DNA from: Acidimicrobiia bacterium
Lineage (GTDB): Bacteria > Actinomycetota > Acidimicrobiia > Spongiisociales > Spongiisociaceae
NCBI GenBank assembly: GCA_022827785.1
Contig: JAJEIM010000023.1
Span: forward strand, 95,308 to 159,307
Direction of reading: 5' to 3'
DNA length: 64,000 bases
Shown: one piece after another, positions 52,920 to 61,543 of the stretch
Layout: each line of letters begins with the position of its first letter
Numbering within the stretch: position 1 is the stretch's first letter
Notes under the pieces: generated by a model
Databases searched by the model: none
The model's input: the letters and a program-made list of their open reading frames with translations, nothing else
Told to the model about the DNA's origin: nothing
Position numbers and translations under genes: made by a program

Positions 52920-53010
52920 GGCGTCCCGTCGCTGCGTTCCGCTTCCTCAACGTACCGCTGCGGGTACGCCTTCGTCAGCGGGCCTTGCGAGGAACACCGC
53001 TGCCGACGCC
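52920..53010. repeat. REP-like imperfect hairpin
   Basis: In the 313-base gap between rhaM and the second MocA gene, nested inverted repeats fold around one centre: GGCGTC (52920) with GACGCC (53005), GTTCC/GGAAC or TTCCTC/GAGGAA (two alternative registers), and CGTACC (52951) with GGTACG (52963) closing a six-base loop. This resembles the structured extragenic palindromes found as families in many genomes, but only one copy is visible here. Confidence 0.45.
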
Positions 53011-53150
53011 ATACCACACCGCCATTCCACAGACAGACCACTAGCACCGCCCCCTCAGGGCTATCCAGCCTGGTGCTCCGGAAATGTGACCCGCCGGGAG
53101 GCGCGATTATTGTTCGGAGCGCTCGGTGTCGACAGCGGATAGGAGGGTTC

Positions 53151-54248
53151 ATGGGCGCGAACGATCGGGTGCGGGTTGGAGTGATCGGCGCCGGCTCTTG
53201 GGCGGCGAGCAACCACATCCCCGTACTGAAGGCACGGGAAGACGTCGAGCTGGTGGTGGCCGTTCGGAAGGGTATGGATGCCCTCGAGATGCTGAAGGAC
53301 CGCTTCGGTTTCGAGCACATCACCGAGGATTACCGGGAGGCCCTCGAACACGATCTGGACGCGGTTGTGGTCGGGAGCCCGTCGGTGTTCCACCATGAAC
53401 ACGCCAAGGCCGCCATGGAGGCCGGCGCCAACGTGCTTTGCGAGAAGCCGGTCACCATCGACCCGGCCGACGCATGGGATCTCGACGCAACGGCCAAGGC
53501 GCTGGGCCGCCAACTGGTCATCTCGTTCGGCTGGCACTACCGGCCCACCGTCATCGAGGCCAAGCGGATGATGACCGAGGACGGCGGGGTCGGCGAGATC
53601 GAGCACATCCTGGTGGCGATGGCCTCGGGTACCAGGGAGCTGCTGAAGGCAACCGGCGCCTACGAGGGCTCGGCCTCCGACTTCATGCCCGATTGGGACA
53701 CCTGGACCGACCCGGCCATGTCCGGGGGAGGCTATGCCCCTGCCCAGCTGAGCCACGCCATGGGCCTGGCCCTGTGGCTGAGCGGGGAGCGGGCCAAGGA
53801 CGTGTTCGCCCTGATGAACAACGTCGGCGCCCGGGTCGACCTGCACGACGCCATCAGCATCCGCTACCAGTCGGGCGCCACCGGGGTTCTGAGCGGCGCC
53901 AGCTGTCCCAGCCAGGCCGGTATCGGCGACATCGCCGACGAGCCGTGGCCACGCCATCAGCTCCAGGTGCGCTTCTACGGCTCCGAGGGCCAGCTGATCG
54001 TCGACCTGGAGCGGGACTTCCTCTGGCACTTCCGGGAGGACGGTGTGGACAGCAAGCCCGACCTGCCCGATCACGCCGGGTTGTACCAGTGCGACGGGCC
54101 CCCCAGCACCCTGATCGACCTCACCCAGGGCAAGGACGTGCCCAACCGGTCGCCGGGAGAGGTCGGCGCCAGGTCGGTCGAGGTGGTCGCGGCCGCCTAC
54201 GAGAGTCTCCGCACGGGAGGTCTGGCCAGGGTCGCCGGCCTCGACTAG
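53151..54248 (+). CDS. Gfo/Idh/MocA-family oxidoreductase, paralogue 2
   Basis: A 365-residue paralogue of the gene at 50296: VGVIGAGSWAASNHIPVL, LCEKPVTIDPADAWDL, FGWHYRPTVIEAKRMM and GGGYAPAQLSHAMGLALWL correspond almost position by position. The start is ATG 53151, five bases after AGGAGGG. The longer frame upstream is not family-like. Four bases separate its stop from the next gene, so it is co-transcribed with the TIM-barrel isomerase, a common partner of MocA enzymes in inositol and keto-sugar catabolism. Confidence 0.92.
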   Translation: MGANDRVRVGVIGAGSWAASNHIPVLKAREDVELVVAVRKGMDALEMLKDRFGFEHITEDYREALEHDLDAVVVGSPSVFHHEHAKAAMEAGANVLCEKPVTIDPADAWDLDATAKALGRQLVISFGWHYRPTVIEAKRMMTEDGGVGEIEHILVAMASGTRELLKATGAYEGSASDFMPDWDTWTDPAMSGGGYAPAQLSHAMGLALWLSGERAKDVFALMNNVGARVDLHDAISIRYQSGATGVLSGASCPSQAGIGDIADEPWPRHQLQVRFYGSEGQLIVDLERDFLWHFREDGVDSKPDLPDHAGLYQCDGPPSTLIDLTQGKDVPNRSPGEVGARSVEVVAAAYESLRTGGLARVAGLD

Positions 54249-54252
54249 CGGT

Positions 54253-55110
54253 ATGCGGGTCGGGATCGACACCTACTCGTACCATCGCTTCTTCGGCGAG
54301 ATACGGGCGGGCGAGGAGGACCCGGGAACCCGCTGGACAACCTGGGATTTCCTGGACCGGGCTGCCGAGTTGGTGGTCGACGGGGTAAGCCTGGAGACCT
54401 GTTACCTGGACCTGGATGACCCCACCTTCCGCGAGCGCCTGGCCCTGACCCTGGACGACACCGGCCTAGAAGCCGTGCTGGCCTGGGGCCATCCCGGAGG
54501 CCTGGAGATGGGTACCTCCCGGGAACGGCTCGAGGATCTGCTCCGGGTCATCGACATCGCCGCCGGCATGGGCGTGGGTCTGGTTCGCCTGGTGGTGGGC
54601 ACGTACACCCATTGGGGTCTGGAGCCCGCCGATATCTCCGTCGAACGCCTCGTCCCCCGGGTGGCCGAAGCCTGCCAGCACGCCGCCGAGCGAGGAGTCA
54701 GGCTGGCGATCGAGACCCACGCCGCGCTCCCGGTCCCCGCGCTGGCCGAGTTGATCGACCGGGTGGACGCTCCCAACCTGGGTGTGGTGCTCGACACGGC
54801 CAACGTCGTCAGGGTGGGCAGCGACCTTATGGAAGCCACCCGCCTCCTCGCTCCGCTGACCGACATGGTCCACGTCAAGGACCTGGACCTCTCAGCAGCC
54901 GACTTCGGCAACCCCGGCGGCTGGTGGCCCTGCACCTCCCTCGGCCAAGGCGACCTGGACCTCCCCGGCGTCCTGGCCGAACTCCGCTCAGCCGGCTTCA
55001 ACGGCCTCGCCTGCGTCGAACTAGCCACCCTCCCCCCCGGCAGCCAAGAAGACCGCATGGTCAAGGAAGGCGTCACCTGGCTGCGCGGGTCGATGCGTCT
55101 TGCGGAATAG
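54253..55110 (+). CDS. Sugar phosphate isomerase/epimerase-like TIM barrel
   Basis: A 285-residue AP-endonuclease-2/xylose-isomerase-fold protein. It begins MRVGIDTYSYHRFF and shows the metal-site residues in LAIETHA (Glu), LGVVLDTANVV (Asp), MVHVKDLDL (His) and LACVELATLP (Glu). Such enzymes isomerise or dehydrate keto-sugars and inosose. The last third (about 54890-55080) is unusually rich in C-ending codons, but the frame is intact. It follows the MocA gene at a four-base distance. Confidence 0.88.
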   Translation: MRVGIDTYSYHRFFGEIRAGEEDPGTRWTTWDFLDRAAELVVDGVSLETCYLDLDDPTFRERLALTLDDTGLEAVLAWGHPGGLEMGTSRERLEDLLRVIDIAAGMGVGLVRLVVGTYTHWGLEPADISVERLVPRVAEACQHAAERGVRLAIETHAALPVPALAELIDRVDAPNLGVVLDTANVVRVGSDLMEATRLLAPLTDMVHVKDLDLSAADFGNPGGWWPCTSLGQGDLDLPGVLAELRSAGFNGLACVELATLPPGSQEDRMVKEGVTWLRGSMRLAE

Positions 55111-55239
55111 CCGGACGGAACAGTCTCGGCCTGCTCCATCCCTACGTGCGCATTGTCCGCGACGCTTATTGCACATCGGGGAACCCGTGGACGTTCCCGC
55201 GGTGTCATATAGGACAAGCAACAGGAAGGAGGCCGGTCG

Positions 55240-55728
55240 ATGGCTTCCATGAAACCGCTCAGGCCCGTAGCAGCCGTTCGAGTCTTTCTCGGTGCTGTGT
55301 TGGCACTGGCCGTGATGGCGGGCGCCTGTAGCAGTGAGGACTCATCCCCGGCTGTAACGGATGGAACGGTCGGTACAACGGTTGCCTCCACGGTTCGCGT
55401 TTTGACCGGGGATATCACTATCGAGGGTGCCTACGAGCTGTCGCACATACCGGAGTCGCGGGTGGTAGTGCAGCTCGAGGATGTTTCCCTCGCCGATCAT
55501 CCGTCGACGGTTATCGCGGAGGAGGCGTACGAGGGCGTGACCATCCTTCCGCTCACTTATAGGTTGACATGGACTGGGGAACTCGACCCCGAGCGCCAAT
55601 ACTCGGTCGCGGCAACGGTATATGGAGCCGACGGCGAGATGCTCTTCTGGACCGATACCGTGTTGACCGTCATGCCCGGCGACACCAGAGTGGACGTCGT
55701 CATCGTTAGCGTCTGGTCGTCTCCGTAG
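55240..55728 (+). CDS. YbaY-family lipoprotein
   Basis: A 162-residue exported lipoprotein. It has a signal sequence (FLGAVLALAVMAGAC) with lipobox MAGAC, an Asp/Ser/Thr linker and a single beta-sandwich domain with VVVQLEDVSLADHPSTVIAEEAY. This VxLxDVSLAD-P...A motif is typical of YbaY/DUF4377-type lipoproteins. The role is unknown. GGAAGGAGG lies shortly before the ATG. The 334 bases downstream (55729-56062) show no recognisable gene. One open frame crosses them without family features. Confidence 0.85.
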   Translation: MASMKPLRPVAAVRVFLGAVLALAVMAGACSSEDSSPAVTDGTVGTTVASTVRVLTGDITIEGAYELSHIPESRVVVQLEDVSLADHPSTVIAEEAYEGVTILPLTYRLTWTGELDPERQYSVAATVYGADGEMLFWTDTVLTVMPGDTRVDVVIVSVWSSP

Positions 55729-56062
55729 GCGTCTGGCAGACGGCGCTTACACCGCCGGTTCGTCACCGACGGAACGGGAGATCACGCTGGACGGTGCGCT
55801 GGGCTGGTACCGCGATCAGGTGCGAATAGCCGGTGACATCATCTCGTCCGCCGTTCCTGCCGGAGTGGGAGGCTATCCGAATCCTGATCAAGGAATCTCA
55901 TCCTGGCTGATCCTCCCCGGAGCCCATCGCTGGCGCTCTCCTACATATACACCCGTGCCATGGGTTTTGGTAGGTGGCGGCTGGTTCCTCGCCGTAGCCC
56001 TCTGGAGGTCGGCGTACCCTACCCTGCGATCTGTTCCGGCAAACCTGGCAGGGAGTGAACGA

Positions 56063-57040
56063 ATGAACCAGATGAGAACCGGCTCCGGAGGCCCTCCCAT
56101 TCCTCCACCGTCCATCCGTGAGGTGGAGGAGGCGGCCGGTCGGATAAGCGGCGTGGCGTTGCGTACACCGGTATTGCGGTACAAGACCATGGAGCCGGGA
56201 GAACCGATCTGGCTGAAGGCGGAATGCCTGCAGCCTGCCGGATCGTTCAAGCTCCGGGGCGTGCTGAACTGGGGCCGCTCACTGTCCGCCGCCGAGCGCG
56301 AGCGGGGGCTGAGCACGCAGAGTGCCGGCAACACCGCCCAGGCCCTCGGCTACGTGGCCAACCTTCTGGGGGTCCCGGCCAGGAGTCTCCTGCCGGACAG
56401 CGCCCCGAGAGTGAAGGTCGATGGGGTCCGCTCCTACGGCGTCACCCCGGTGCCGGTGCCGTTCTCGGCGCTTATGGACTACGTCTTCGACCGGGGGTGG
56501 GAGCAGGAGCCGTACAGCTACCTCAATCCTTGGGGTGACCGGGCGATGCTGGCGGGCTCCGGAACGATCGGTCTCGAAGTACTCGATGAGCTTCCCGAGC
56601 TGGCGGCCGTCTACATACCTGTGGGGGGCGGCGGCCTGGTGTCGGCGATAGGCAGCGTGATCAAGGAACTGCGACCTGCCGTCGAAGTCGTCGGGGTGCA
56701 GAGCACAGCCTGCCCCTCGCTGGGAGCGGCGCTGGAGGCCGGCAGGCCGGCATGGGTCCAGGCAGCGGCAACGATCTGCGACGGCACGTCGGTGCCGGTG
56801 GTCGTCGACGAGATGTTCCCGCTGGTGAGTTCGGTCGTGGACCGGGTCGTCCTGGTCTCCGAAGACGACGTGCGCACGGCCATCGCCCACCTCGCATTGG
56901 GGAACAAGCTGGTGGTGGAGGGTTCCGGCGCCATGTCCCTCGCCGCGGCCCTCGGAGATCAGAGGGACGGTCCCGTAGCCTGCATAGTTAGCGGCGGGAG
57001 TATAGGCGCCGACCGGCTGGCGAGGATCCTGGGAGGATGA
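56063..57040 (+). CDS. Threonine/serine dehydratase-like PLP enzyme
   Basis: A 325-residue fold-type II PLP enzyme. The Schiff-base lysine lies in QPAGSFKLRGVLN, the substrate/Asn loop in STQSAGNTAQALGYVANLLG, and the phosphate-binding glycine loop in VPVGGGGLVSAIG. It is a single catalytic domain without the regulatory ACT tail, as in catabolic threonine or serine dehydratases and serine racemases. SAGN at the substrate loop replaces the usual S(S/A)GNH. ATG 56063 is eight bases after GGGAG. It is coupled closely (7 bases) to the amidase gene. Confidence 0.88.
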   Translation: MNQMRTGSGGPPIPPPSIREVEEAAGRISGVALRTPVLRYKTMEPGEPIWLKAECLQPAGSFKLRGVLNWGRSLSAAERERGLSTQSAGNTAQALGYVANLLGVPARSLLPDSAPRVKVDGVRSYGVTPVPVPFSALMDYVFDRGWEQEPYSYLNPWGDRAMLAGSGTIGLEVLDELPELAAVYIPVGGGGLVSAIGSVIKELRPAVEVVGVQSTACPSLGAALEAGRPAWVQAAATICDGTSVPVVVDEMFPLVSSVVDRVVLVSEDDVRTAIAHLALGNKLVVEGSGAMSLAAALGDQRDGPVACIVSGGSIGADRLARILGG

Positions 57041-57047
57041 ACGGCAG

Positions 57048-57974
57048 ATGATCCGGCGCCAGGGGCCTTCTCCCCTCTATTACGAGGCGAGCCCGAACAA
57101 CCGCCCCACCCTGCGGGTGGAGCCGGGCGAGGTGTTCGAGGTGGTCACCCAGATGAACCGGGGTCCCGACATCTCCGTGGTGCCCGACGACCTCCGGGAC
57201 GACTGGTCGAGACACCATTCCTACGAGGTCGAGGGCGCCAACCCGTCCTCGGGCGCCATATGGGTGCGCGGCGCCGAGCCGGGAATGGCGATAGAGGTCG
57301 TGATCGAGGACATGGAATTGGCGCCGGTCGGGTACGCCACATTCGCGGGGAGCAACCGGCTCTTTCCGAGCACGCCCGTCACGGCGTCGGACCTCGCCGC
57401 GGCGCGAGCGGTTCGGATACGAGGCGATGACGTGATCTGGGATCGAGGACTGACCATCCCTGCCCGACCGATGGTGGGGATGGTGGCCGTCGCCCCCGCC
57501 CACGAAGCGCAGTCGACGATACGCGTCGGGCGCTGGGGCGGGAACATGGACGTGCAGGAGGTCGGGCCGGGCGCCAGAGTCCGACTGGTCGTCAATGTCC
57601 CCGGCGCCCTGCTGCATCTCGGTGATGTTCACGCGGTGCAGGGCGACGGCGAGATAGGCGGCACCGGTGTCGAGACGAGTGCCCTTCTGCGGCTGAGGGT
57701 CGAACTGGCGCAACGGCCGGCGGGGATGATGTGGCCCCGGATCGTCACCCCCGATCGCATCTTCGCTGTGGCGGCCGACCGACCCGCGGAGAGCGCCTTC
57801 AGGTCGGCCGTCGGCGAGTTGATCCGCTGGATCCATGCCGATTACGGGCTCGAACCCCGGGAAGCCGTCCTGCTGCTGAGCCAGGTTCTCGAAGCGCGCG
57901 CCACCCAGGTGGTGAACCCGACCATCACCTACGTCGCAGGTGTCAGGCAGGAGATTCTCCGGGGACTGCTGTGA
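57048..57974 (+). CDS. Acetamidase/formamidase family protein
   Basis: A 308-residue protein of the FmdA/AmdA family, which hydrolyses formamide, acetamide or related amides to ammonia and acid. Recognisable segments are FEVVTQMNRG, GAIWVRGAEPGMAIEVVIEDMEL, GRWGGNMDVQEVGPGARVRL and the highly conserved LLHLGDVHAVQGDGEIGGTGVE. The start ATG 57048 is preceded by the GGAGGATGAAC of the upstream gene end. Together with the dehydratase it suggests use of an amino-acid-derived amide as a nitrogen source. The 257 bases downstream are empty apart from the next promoter. Confidence 0.93.
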   Translation: MIRRQGPSPLYYEASPNNRPTLRVEPGEVFEVVTQMNRGPDISVVPDDLRDDWSRHHSYEVEGANPSSGAIWVRGAEPGMAIEVVIEDMELAPVGYATFAGSNRLFPSTPVTASDLAAARAVRIRGDDVIWDRGLTIPARPMVGMVAVAPAHEAQSTIRVGRWGGNMDVQEVGPGARVRLVVNVPGALLHLGDVHAVQGDGEIGGTGVETSALLRLRVELAQRPAGMMWPRIVTPDRIFAVAADRPAESAFRSAVGELIRWIHADYGLEPREAVLLLSQVLEARATQVVNPTITYVAGVRQEILRGLL

Positions 57975-58219
57975 CCGCCGCCTGCTAGTCGGGACCTGGA
58001 CGACAACGCCAATCCTGTGGCAACCCTCCAACTTCTTGATGCTCTTATCGAAGCGGACCGGGATTTGGACTGCTGGTGCTTGCCAACCGCGACCATGACT
58101 ACGCCGCAACGTGGAGCACCTGATGGGGAAAAACCGCCCCCCGGATACCGGGTAGGCGGTCCCGGTTGAGTCCTCCCGCGGCGGTCCGCCAACGTTGGAT
58201 CGCGTCTGACCGGTCCGGA

Positions 58220-58231
58220 TAGGGTGCAGGT
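58220..58231 (+). promoter_or_regulatory. Leaderless -10 box (TAGGGT, N6, ATG)
   Basis: TAGGGT (58220-58225) ends six bases before the ATG of the shikimate kinase gene. GCAGGT in the spacer is too close to act as a ribosome site, so a leaderless mRNA is likely. Confidence 0.5.
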
Positions 58232-58747
58232 ATGACTTCCAAGCTGTGGCTGATCGGGATGATGAGTTCCGGCAAGACCAAGGTGGGCCGGAGGCTGTCC
58301 GAACGCAGCGGGTTCCCTTTGGTGGATACGGACGATCAGATCGTGGAGCAGGCGGGAATGACCATTCCTCAGATCTTCGCCACACTGGGCGAGGCTGCTT
58401 TCCGGTCCATGGAGTCCGAGGAGGTGGCGCGGATCGCCGGGCTCGAGGAACGGTTGGTGGTGGCCACCGGTGGTGGCGCCATCCTCGAAAAGGCGAACCG
58501 CTCCCTGATGCGGCAGACCGGCCTGGTGGTATGGCTCAAGCCCTCTATCGCTTCCCTGATCGCCAAGGGCAAGACCAAGAACCGCCCCTTGCTGATCGGT
58601 CATGACGACTTGGCCGCGCGCTACACCGAGATCTGGGAGGCCCGCAAGCGCCTGTACCGGGAAGCCTCCCACATGAGCATTCTCATGGACGGAAAGACCC
58701 GTAGACAGGCCGCCGAGGAGATCTGGAGACTCTGGCAGGCGCCCTGA
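58232..58747 (+). CDS. aroK: Shikimate kinase
   Basis: A 171-residue P-loop kinase: Walker A GMMSSGKTKVG (residues 9-19), the shikimate-binding DTDDQIVEQAGMTIPQIF, GEAAFRSMESEE and the Walker B/GGG motif VATGGGAIL. The lid carries KTKNRPLL. It phosphorylates shikimate in aromatic amino acid synthesis. No other aro genes are adjacent, so a related small-molecule kinase (gluconate kinase-like) is a minor alternative. The start is fixed by the leaderless -10 box. Confidence 0.9.
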   Translation: MTSKLWLIGMMSSGKTKVGRRLSERSGFPLVDTDDQIVEQAGMTIPQIFATLGEAAFRSMESEEVARIAGLEERLVVATGGGAILEKANRSLMRQTGLVVWLKPSIASLIAKGKTKNRPLLIGHDDLAARYTEIWEARKRLYREASHMSILMDGKTRRQAAEEIWRLWQAP

Positions 58748-58796
58748 TCGCCGCCTTCAAACGAGGGGAGAACGACCGTAGGGTAACGATGTGAGA

Positions 58797-59177
58797 TCAC
58801 TCCAAGGCGTCGATCAGGTCTACCTCGTAGGGCTGGAGTGAACGGTCGGCGGTGACCAGAGACAGGGATTCGAGCTGTGCCTGCGCAACCAGCATCCGGT
58901 CGAAAGGGTCGCGATGATGCGGTGGCAGGGTCGCCGCGTGCTCGGCATGCCGAGCGGAGATCGAAAGCGCTTCGAACCCCTCGGCCTCCAGTCTGTCAGT
59001 CAGACCGGCGGGGAATGAGACCTTGCCGAGAGCCTTTTTGATCCCGAGTTCCCACGGGGTAACTGCCGAGAAGAACACTACGTCCGCCTCCTCGATCGAA
59101 CGGCGGCACCTGGGCGCCAGCGATGGGTGTGCGTCCAGCCACCAGAGAGCCACGTGGCTGTCGACCAGGAGCCTCAA
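58797..59177 (-). CDS. PIN-domain toxin (VapC-like)
   Basis: A 126-residue PIN ribonuclease. The acidic active site is visible: the first Asp in LLVDSHVALWWL, Glu in TPWELGIKKA, Asp in HHRDPFDRMLVAQA and Asp in LVTADRSL. It belongs to the subfamily with xHHRDPFDR. TTG 59177 is chosen as start because it overlaps the antitoxin stop (TTGA) and gives the standard length and N-terminus. Any longer reading would run inside the antitoxin. Toxins of this type cut tRNA or rRNA. Confidence 0.9.
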   Translation of the reverse strand: MRLLVDSHVALWWLDAHPSLAPRCRRSIEEADVVFFSAVTPWELGIKKALGKVSFPAGLTDRLEAEGFEALSISARHAEHAATLPPHHRDPFDRMLVAQAQLESLSLVTADRSLQPYEVDLIDALE

Positions 59178-59431
59178 TCCGTTCCGCCACTCGCCGATTC
59201 GGAGAACATTGCGACGACATCCCTGTCGGATCCGACGATATCGCCGTGGTACCGGACCCTGCCTGCCCATGCGCCGGGTCGGCGTTCAGGGCGGGGCGGA
59301 GGCCACGCGATGATCTTGGCCACAGGCTGTCCATTCCTAGCGACGATGACCTCGCCGCCCTCCTGGGCTTGGCGGATCAACTCGGACAGTCTGGACTTGG
59401 CTTCATGAGTGTTCACCATCGTGGTAGGCAT
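59174..59431 (-). CDS. Phd/YefM-family antitoxin
   Basis: An 85-residue antitoxin. The N-terminal Phd fold MVNTHEAKSRLSELIRQAQEGGEVIVARNGQPVAKI (in parts: VNTHEAKSRLSEL, VIVARNGQPVAKI) binds DNA, and the C-terminal acidic tail neutralises the toxin. ATG 59431 lies exactly six bases after TAAGCT, so the mRNA is leaderless. The first gene of the pair overlaps the PIN gene by four bases. Confidence 0.9.
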   Translation of the reverse strand: MPTTMVNTHEAKSRLSELIRQAQEGGEVIVARNGQPVAKIIAWPPPRPERRPGAWAGRVRYHGDIVGSDRDVVAMFSESASGGTD

Positions 59432-59459
59432 GGTTATAGCTTAGCCAGACCAGACTAAG
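59432..59459 (-). promoter_or_regulatory. Leaderless promoter and operator of the VapBC-like module
   Basis: On the minus strand TAAGCT (59443-59438) ends six bases before the antitoxin ATG. The inverted repeat CTTAG-N10-CTAAG (59440-59459), with a tandem CCAGA in its centre, overlaps this -10 box. That is the expected position for autorepression by the antitoxin-toxin complex. Confidence 0.55.
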
Positions 59460-59524
59460 GACACAAGCCCTCTAGTACCCGGGGGCTGGTCTCGGTATAG
59501 TCGCGGCAGCCCGAGGAGGTCAGC

Positions 59525-60541
59525 ATGCGCAAGATGCGGATGAACCAAGCCATCGCCGCGGCGCTGGCCGATGAGATGCGCGACAACCCCGATGTGGTGA
59601 TGTTCGGCGAGGACATCGCGGTGGCCGAAGGGCCCTTCAAGACCTCGGCGGGGCTGCTCAACGAGTTCGGGCCGTCGCGGGTGCGCGACACCCCGATCTC
59701 GGAGATGGGCTTCCTGGGCGCCGCCGTGGGCGCCGCCTCCACCGGGCTCCGCCCGGTGATCGAGATCATGTTCATCGAGTTCATCGGAGTGGCTCTCGAC
59801 CAGCTGGTCACCGAGGCGGCCAAGTTCCACTACCTGTCGCGCGGGACGGTCACGGTGCTGCTCACGGTGCGGGGGTCGATCGGGGCGGGACTCGGTTTCG
59901 GGTGCCAGCACTCCCAGACGCTGGAGTCGTGGATGTACAGCACGCCGGGGGTCAAGCTGGCGGTCGCCTCGGGCGCCCACAATGCCTACGGTCTGCTCCG
60001 GTCAGCGATCCGCGACGACAACCCGGTCGTGTTTCTGGAGCCTCGGGCCCTCTACGCCAAGCGAGAGCCCGTCCAGAGGGGCGAGGAGGGCATCGTCCCG
60101 TTGGGCGAGGCCGCCACCGTCCGCGAAGGATCAGATGTGACCGTGGTGGCCCTGGGCGCCATGGTCCCCGCCGCCCTCCAGGCTGCCGAGGCAGCACCCT
60201 GGTCCGCCGAGGTCATCGACCTCCAGACCCTGGTCCCCTACGACAAGGAGGCGCTGGCAGAGTCGGTGTCGAAGACCGGACGCCTGGTGACGGTGGAGGA
60301 GAACCCGCTGACCGGTGGATGGGGCGGGGAGATCACCGCCTTCGTGACCGGTGACCTGTTCTCCGACCTCAAGGCGCCCCCTGTCCGCATCACCTGTCCT
60401 GACATCCACGTTCCGTACGGAAAGGAATTGGAGCAGCGTTACATGCCGGGTCCGGATTACATCTCCGGCCAGATCGGCGCCCTGCTCGACACCGGAACCC
60501 GACCGCCCCACTGGTGGGAGAGTCGGGAGGTGATGGCATGA
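59525..60541 (+). CDS. 2-oxoacid dehydrogenase E1 beta subunit
   Basis: A 338-residue transketolase-like subunit (pyruvate/branched-chain/acetoin dehydrogenase E1 beta). It has MNQAIAAALADEMRDNPDVVMFGEDIA at the start, the TPP-binding region FGPSRVRDTPISEMGFLGAAVGAA, RGSIGAGLGFGCQHSQTLESW, and the C-terminal domain with VTVEENPLTGGWGGEI and DIHVPYGKELE. The ATG follows GAGGAGGTCAGC, and TATAGT at 59496 is a likely -10 box. The order beta-alpha is the reverse of most operons. The alpha gene overlaps by four bases. Confidence 0.94.
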   Translation: MRKMRMNQAIAAALADEMRDNPDVVMFGEDIAVAEGPFKTSAGLLNEFGPSRVRDTPISEMGFLGAAVGAASTGLRPVIEIMFIEFIGVALDQLVTEAAKFHYLSRGTVTVLLTVRGSIGAGLGFGCQHSQTLESWMYSTPGVKLAVASGAHNAYGLLRSAIRDDNPVVFLEPRALYAKREPVQRGEEGIVPLGEAATVREGSDVTVVALGAMVPAALQAAEAAPWSAEVIDLQTLVPYDKEALAESVSKTGRLVTVEENPLTGGWGGEITAFVTGDLFSDLKAPPVRITCPDIHVPYGKELEQRYMPGPDYISGQIGALLDTGTRPPHWWESREVMA

Positions 60542-61530
60542 GCGGCGCCAACGCCTCCCTGGAACGACGCCTCCATCTCAAGTCCGGCCGTGTCGCCCGC
60601 TACGAGGCGATGTTCGAGATCCGTAGCTTCGAGGATCGGGTCCAGGCCATGTTCTTCGAGGGCCTCGTCCACGGCACCACCCATACCTGCCAGGGCCAGG
60701 AAGCGGTTTCGGTCGGCATCGCGGCCGCCGCCAGGCCCACCGACACGGTCACCTGCACGTACCGCGGTCATGGCCATGCGCTGGCGCTGGGTATGCCTCC
60801 GCTGACCGTCCTGGCCGAGATCATGGGCCGCCGGATCGGCTCGGTGGGGGGTCTGGGCGGTTCCATGCATCTCTGTGACACGTCCGTCGGGTTGCTGCCG
60901 ACCTTCGCCATCGTCGGCGCCGGCATCCCAGTTGCGGCCGGGGCGGCCCTGACCGCCCAGGTGAAGGGCACTGACGGCGCCGCCATCGCCATCTTCGGGG
61001 ACGGCGCAGCCAACATCGGCGCTTTCCACGAGGGGCTGAACCTGGCCGCCATCTGGAAGTTGCCGGCCGTGTTCATCTGCGAGAACAACCAGTACGGGGA
61101 GTACAGCGCCATCCACATCACCACGCCTGTCGAGAACATCGCGGACCGGGCCGCCTCCTACGGCATACCGGGCGAGGTGGTGGACGGCCAGGACGTCGAG
61201 ACCGTGGAGGCTGCCGTGGCGGGAGCGCTGGCACGGGCCCGGGCGGGCGAAGGTCCGACCCTGCTCGAGATGAAGACCTACCGGTACGCCGGCCACTCGA
61301 GGGCGGACACGGCACCCTACCGCCCGGAGGGCGAGTTCGACCGCTGGTACGAGCGCGACCCGATCAACACCTACCGGCGGCGCCTGATCGAGGACGGAGA
61401 GCTCACCGAGGAGGAGGCCGAGCAGATCGAGGCCCGGGTCGCCGCCCGGATCGCCGCAGCCGAAACCGAGGCCTCAGCCGCCGACCGGGCGACGGTGGAA
61501 GACATGTTCACCAACATCCACGCCCGCTAG
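60538..61530 (+). CDS. 2-oxoacid dehydrogenase E1 alpha subunit
   Basis: A 330-residue TPP-dependent subunit. The TPP-pyrophosphate motif is FGDGAANIGAFHEGLNLAAIWKLPAVFICENNQYG (GDG...NN). The phosphorylation-loop-like region YRYAGHSRADTAPYRP and YRGHGHALALG are also typical of the acetoin/pyruvate-type alpha chain. ATG 60538 overlaps the beta stop (ATGA). It forms the decarboxylating tetramer with the beta subunit. The substrate may be pyruvate, acetoin or a 2-oxo acid. Confidence 0.94.
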   Translation: MSGANASLERRLHLKSGRVARYEAMFEIRSFEDRVQAMFFEGLVHGTTHTCQGQEAVSVGIAAAARPTDTVTCTYRGHGHALALGMPPLTVLAEIMGRRIGSVGGLGGSMHLCDTSVGLLPTFAIVGAGIPVAAGAALTAQVKGTDGAAIAIFGDGAANIGAFHEGLNLAAIWKLPAVFICENNQYGEYSAIHITTPVENIADRAASYGIPGEVVDGQDVETVEAAVAGALARARAGEGPTLLEMKTYRYAGHSRADTAPYRPEGEFDRWYERDPINTYRRRLIEDGELTEEEAEQIEARVAARIAAAETEASAADRATVEDMFTNIHAR

Positions 61531-61543
61531 TAGGGAGACCGGG

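Noticed and set aside
55729..56062. An open frame through the gap before the dehydratase gene (MRIAGDIISSAVPAG...)
   Set aside because: It has no ribosome site or family match, and it simply extends the dehydratase frame upstream.
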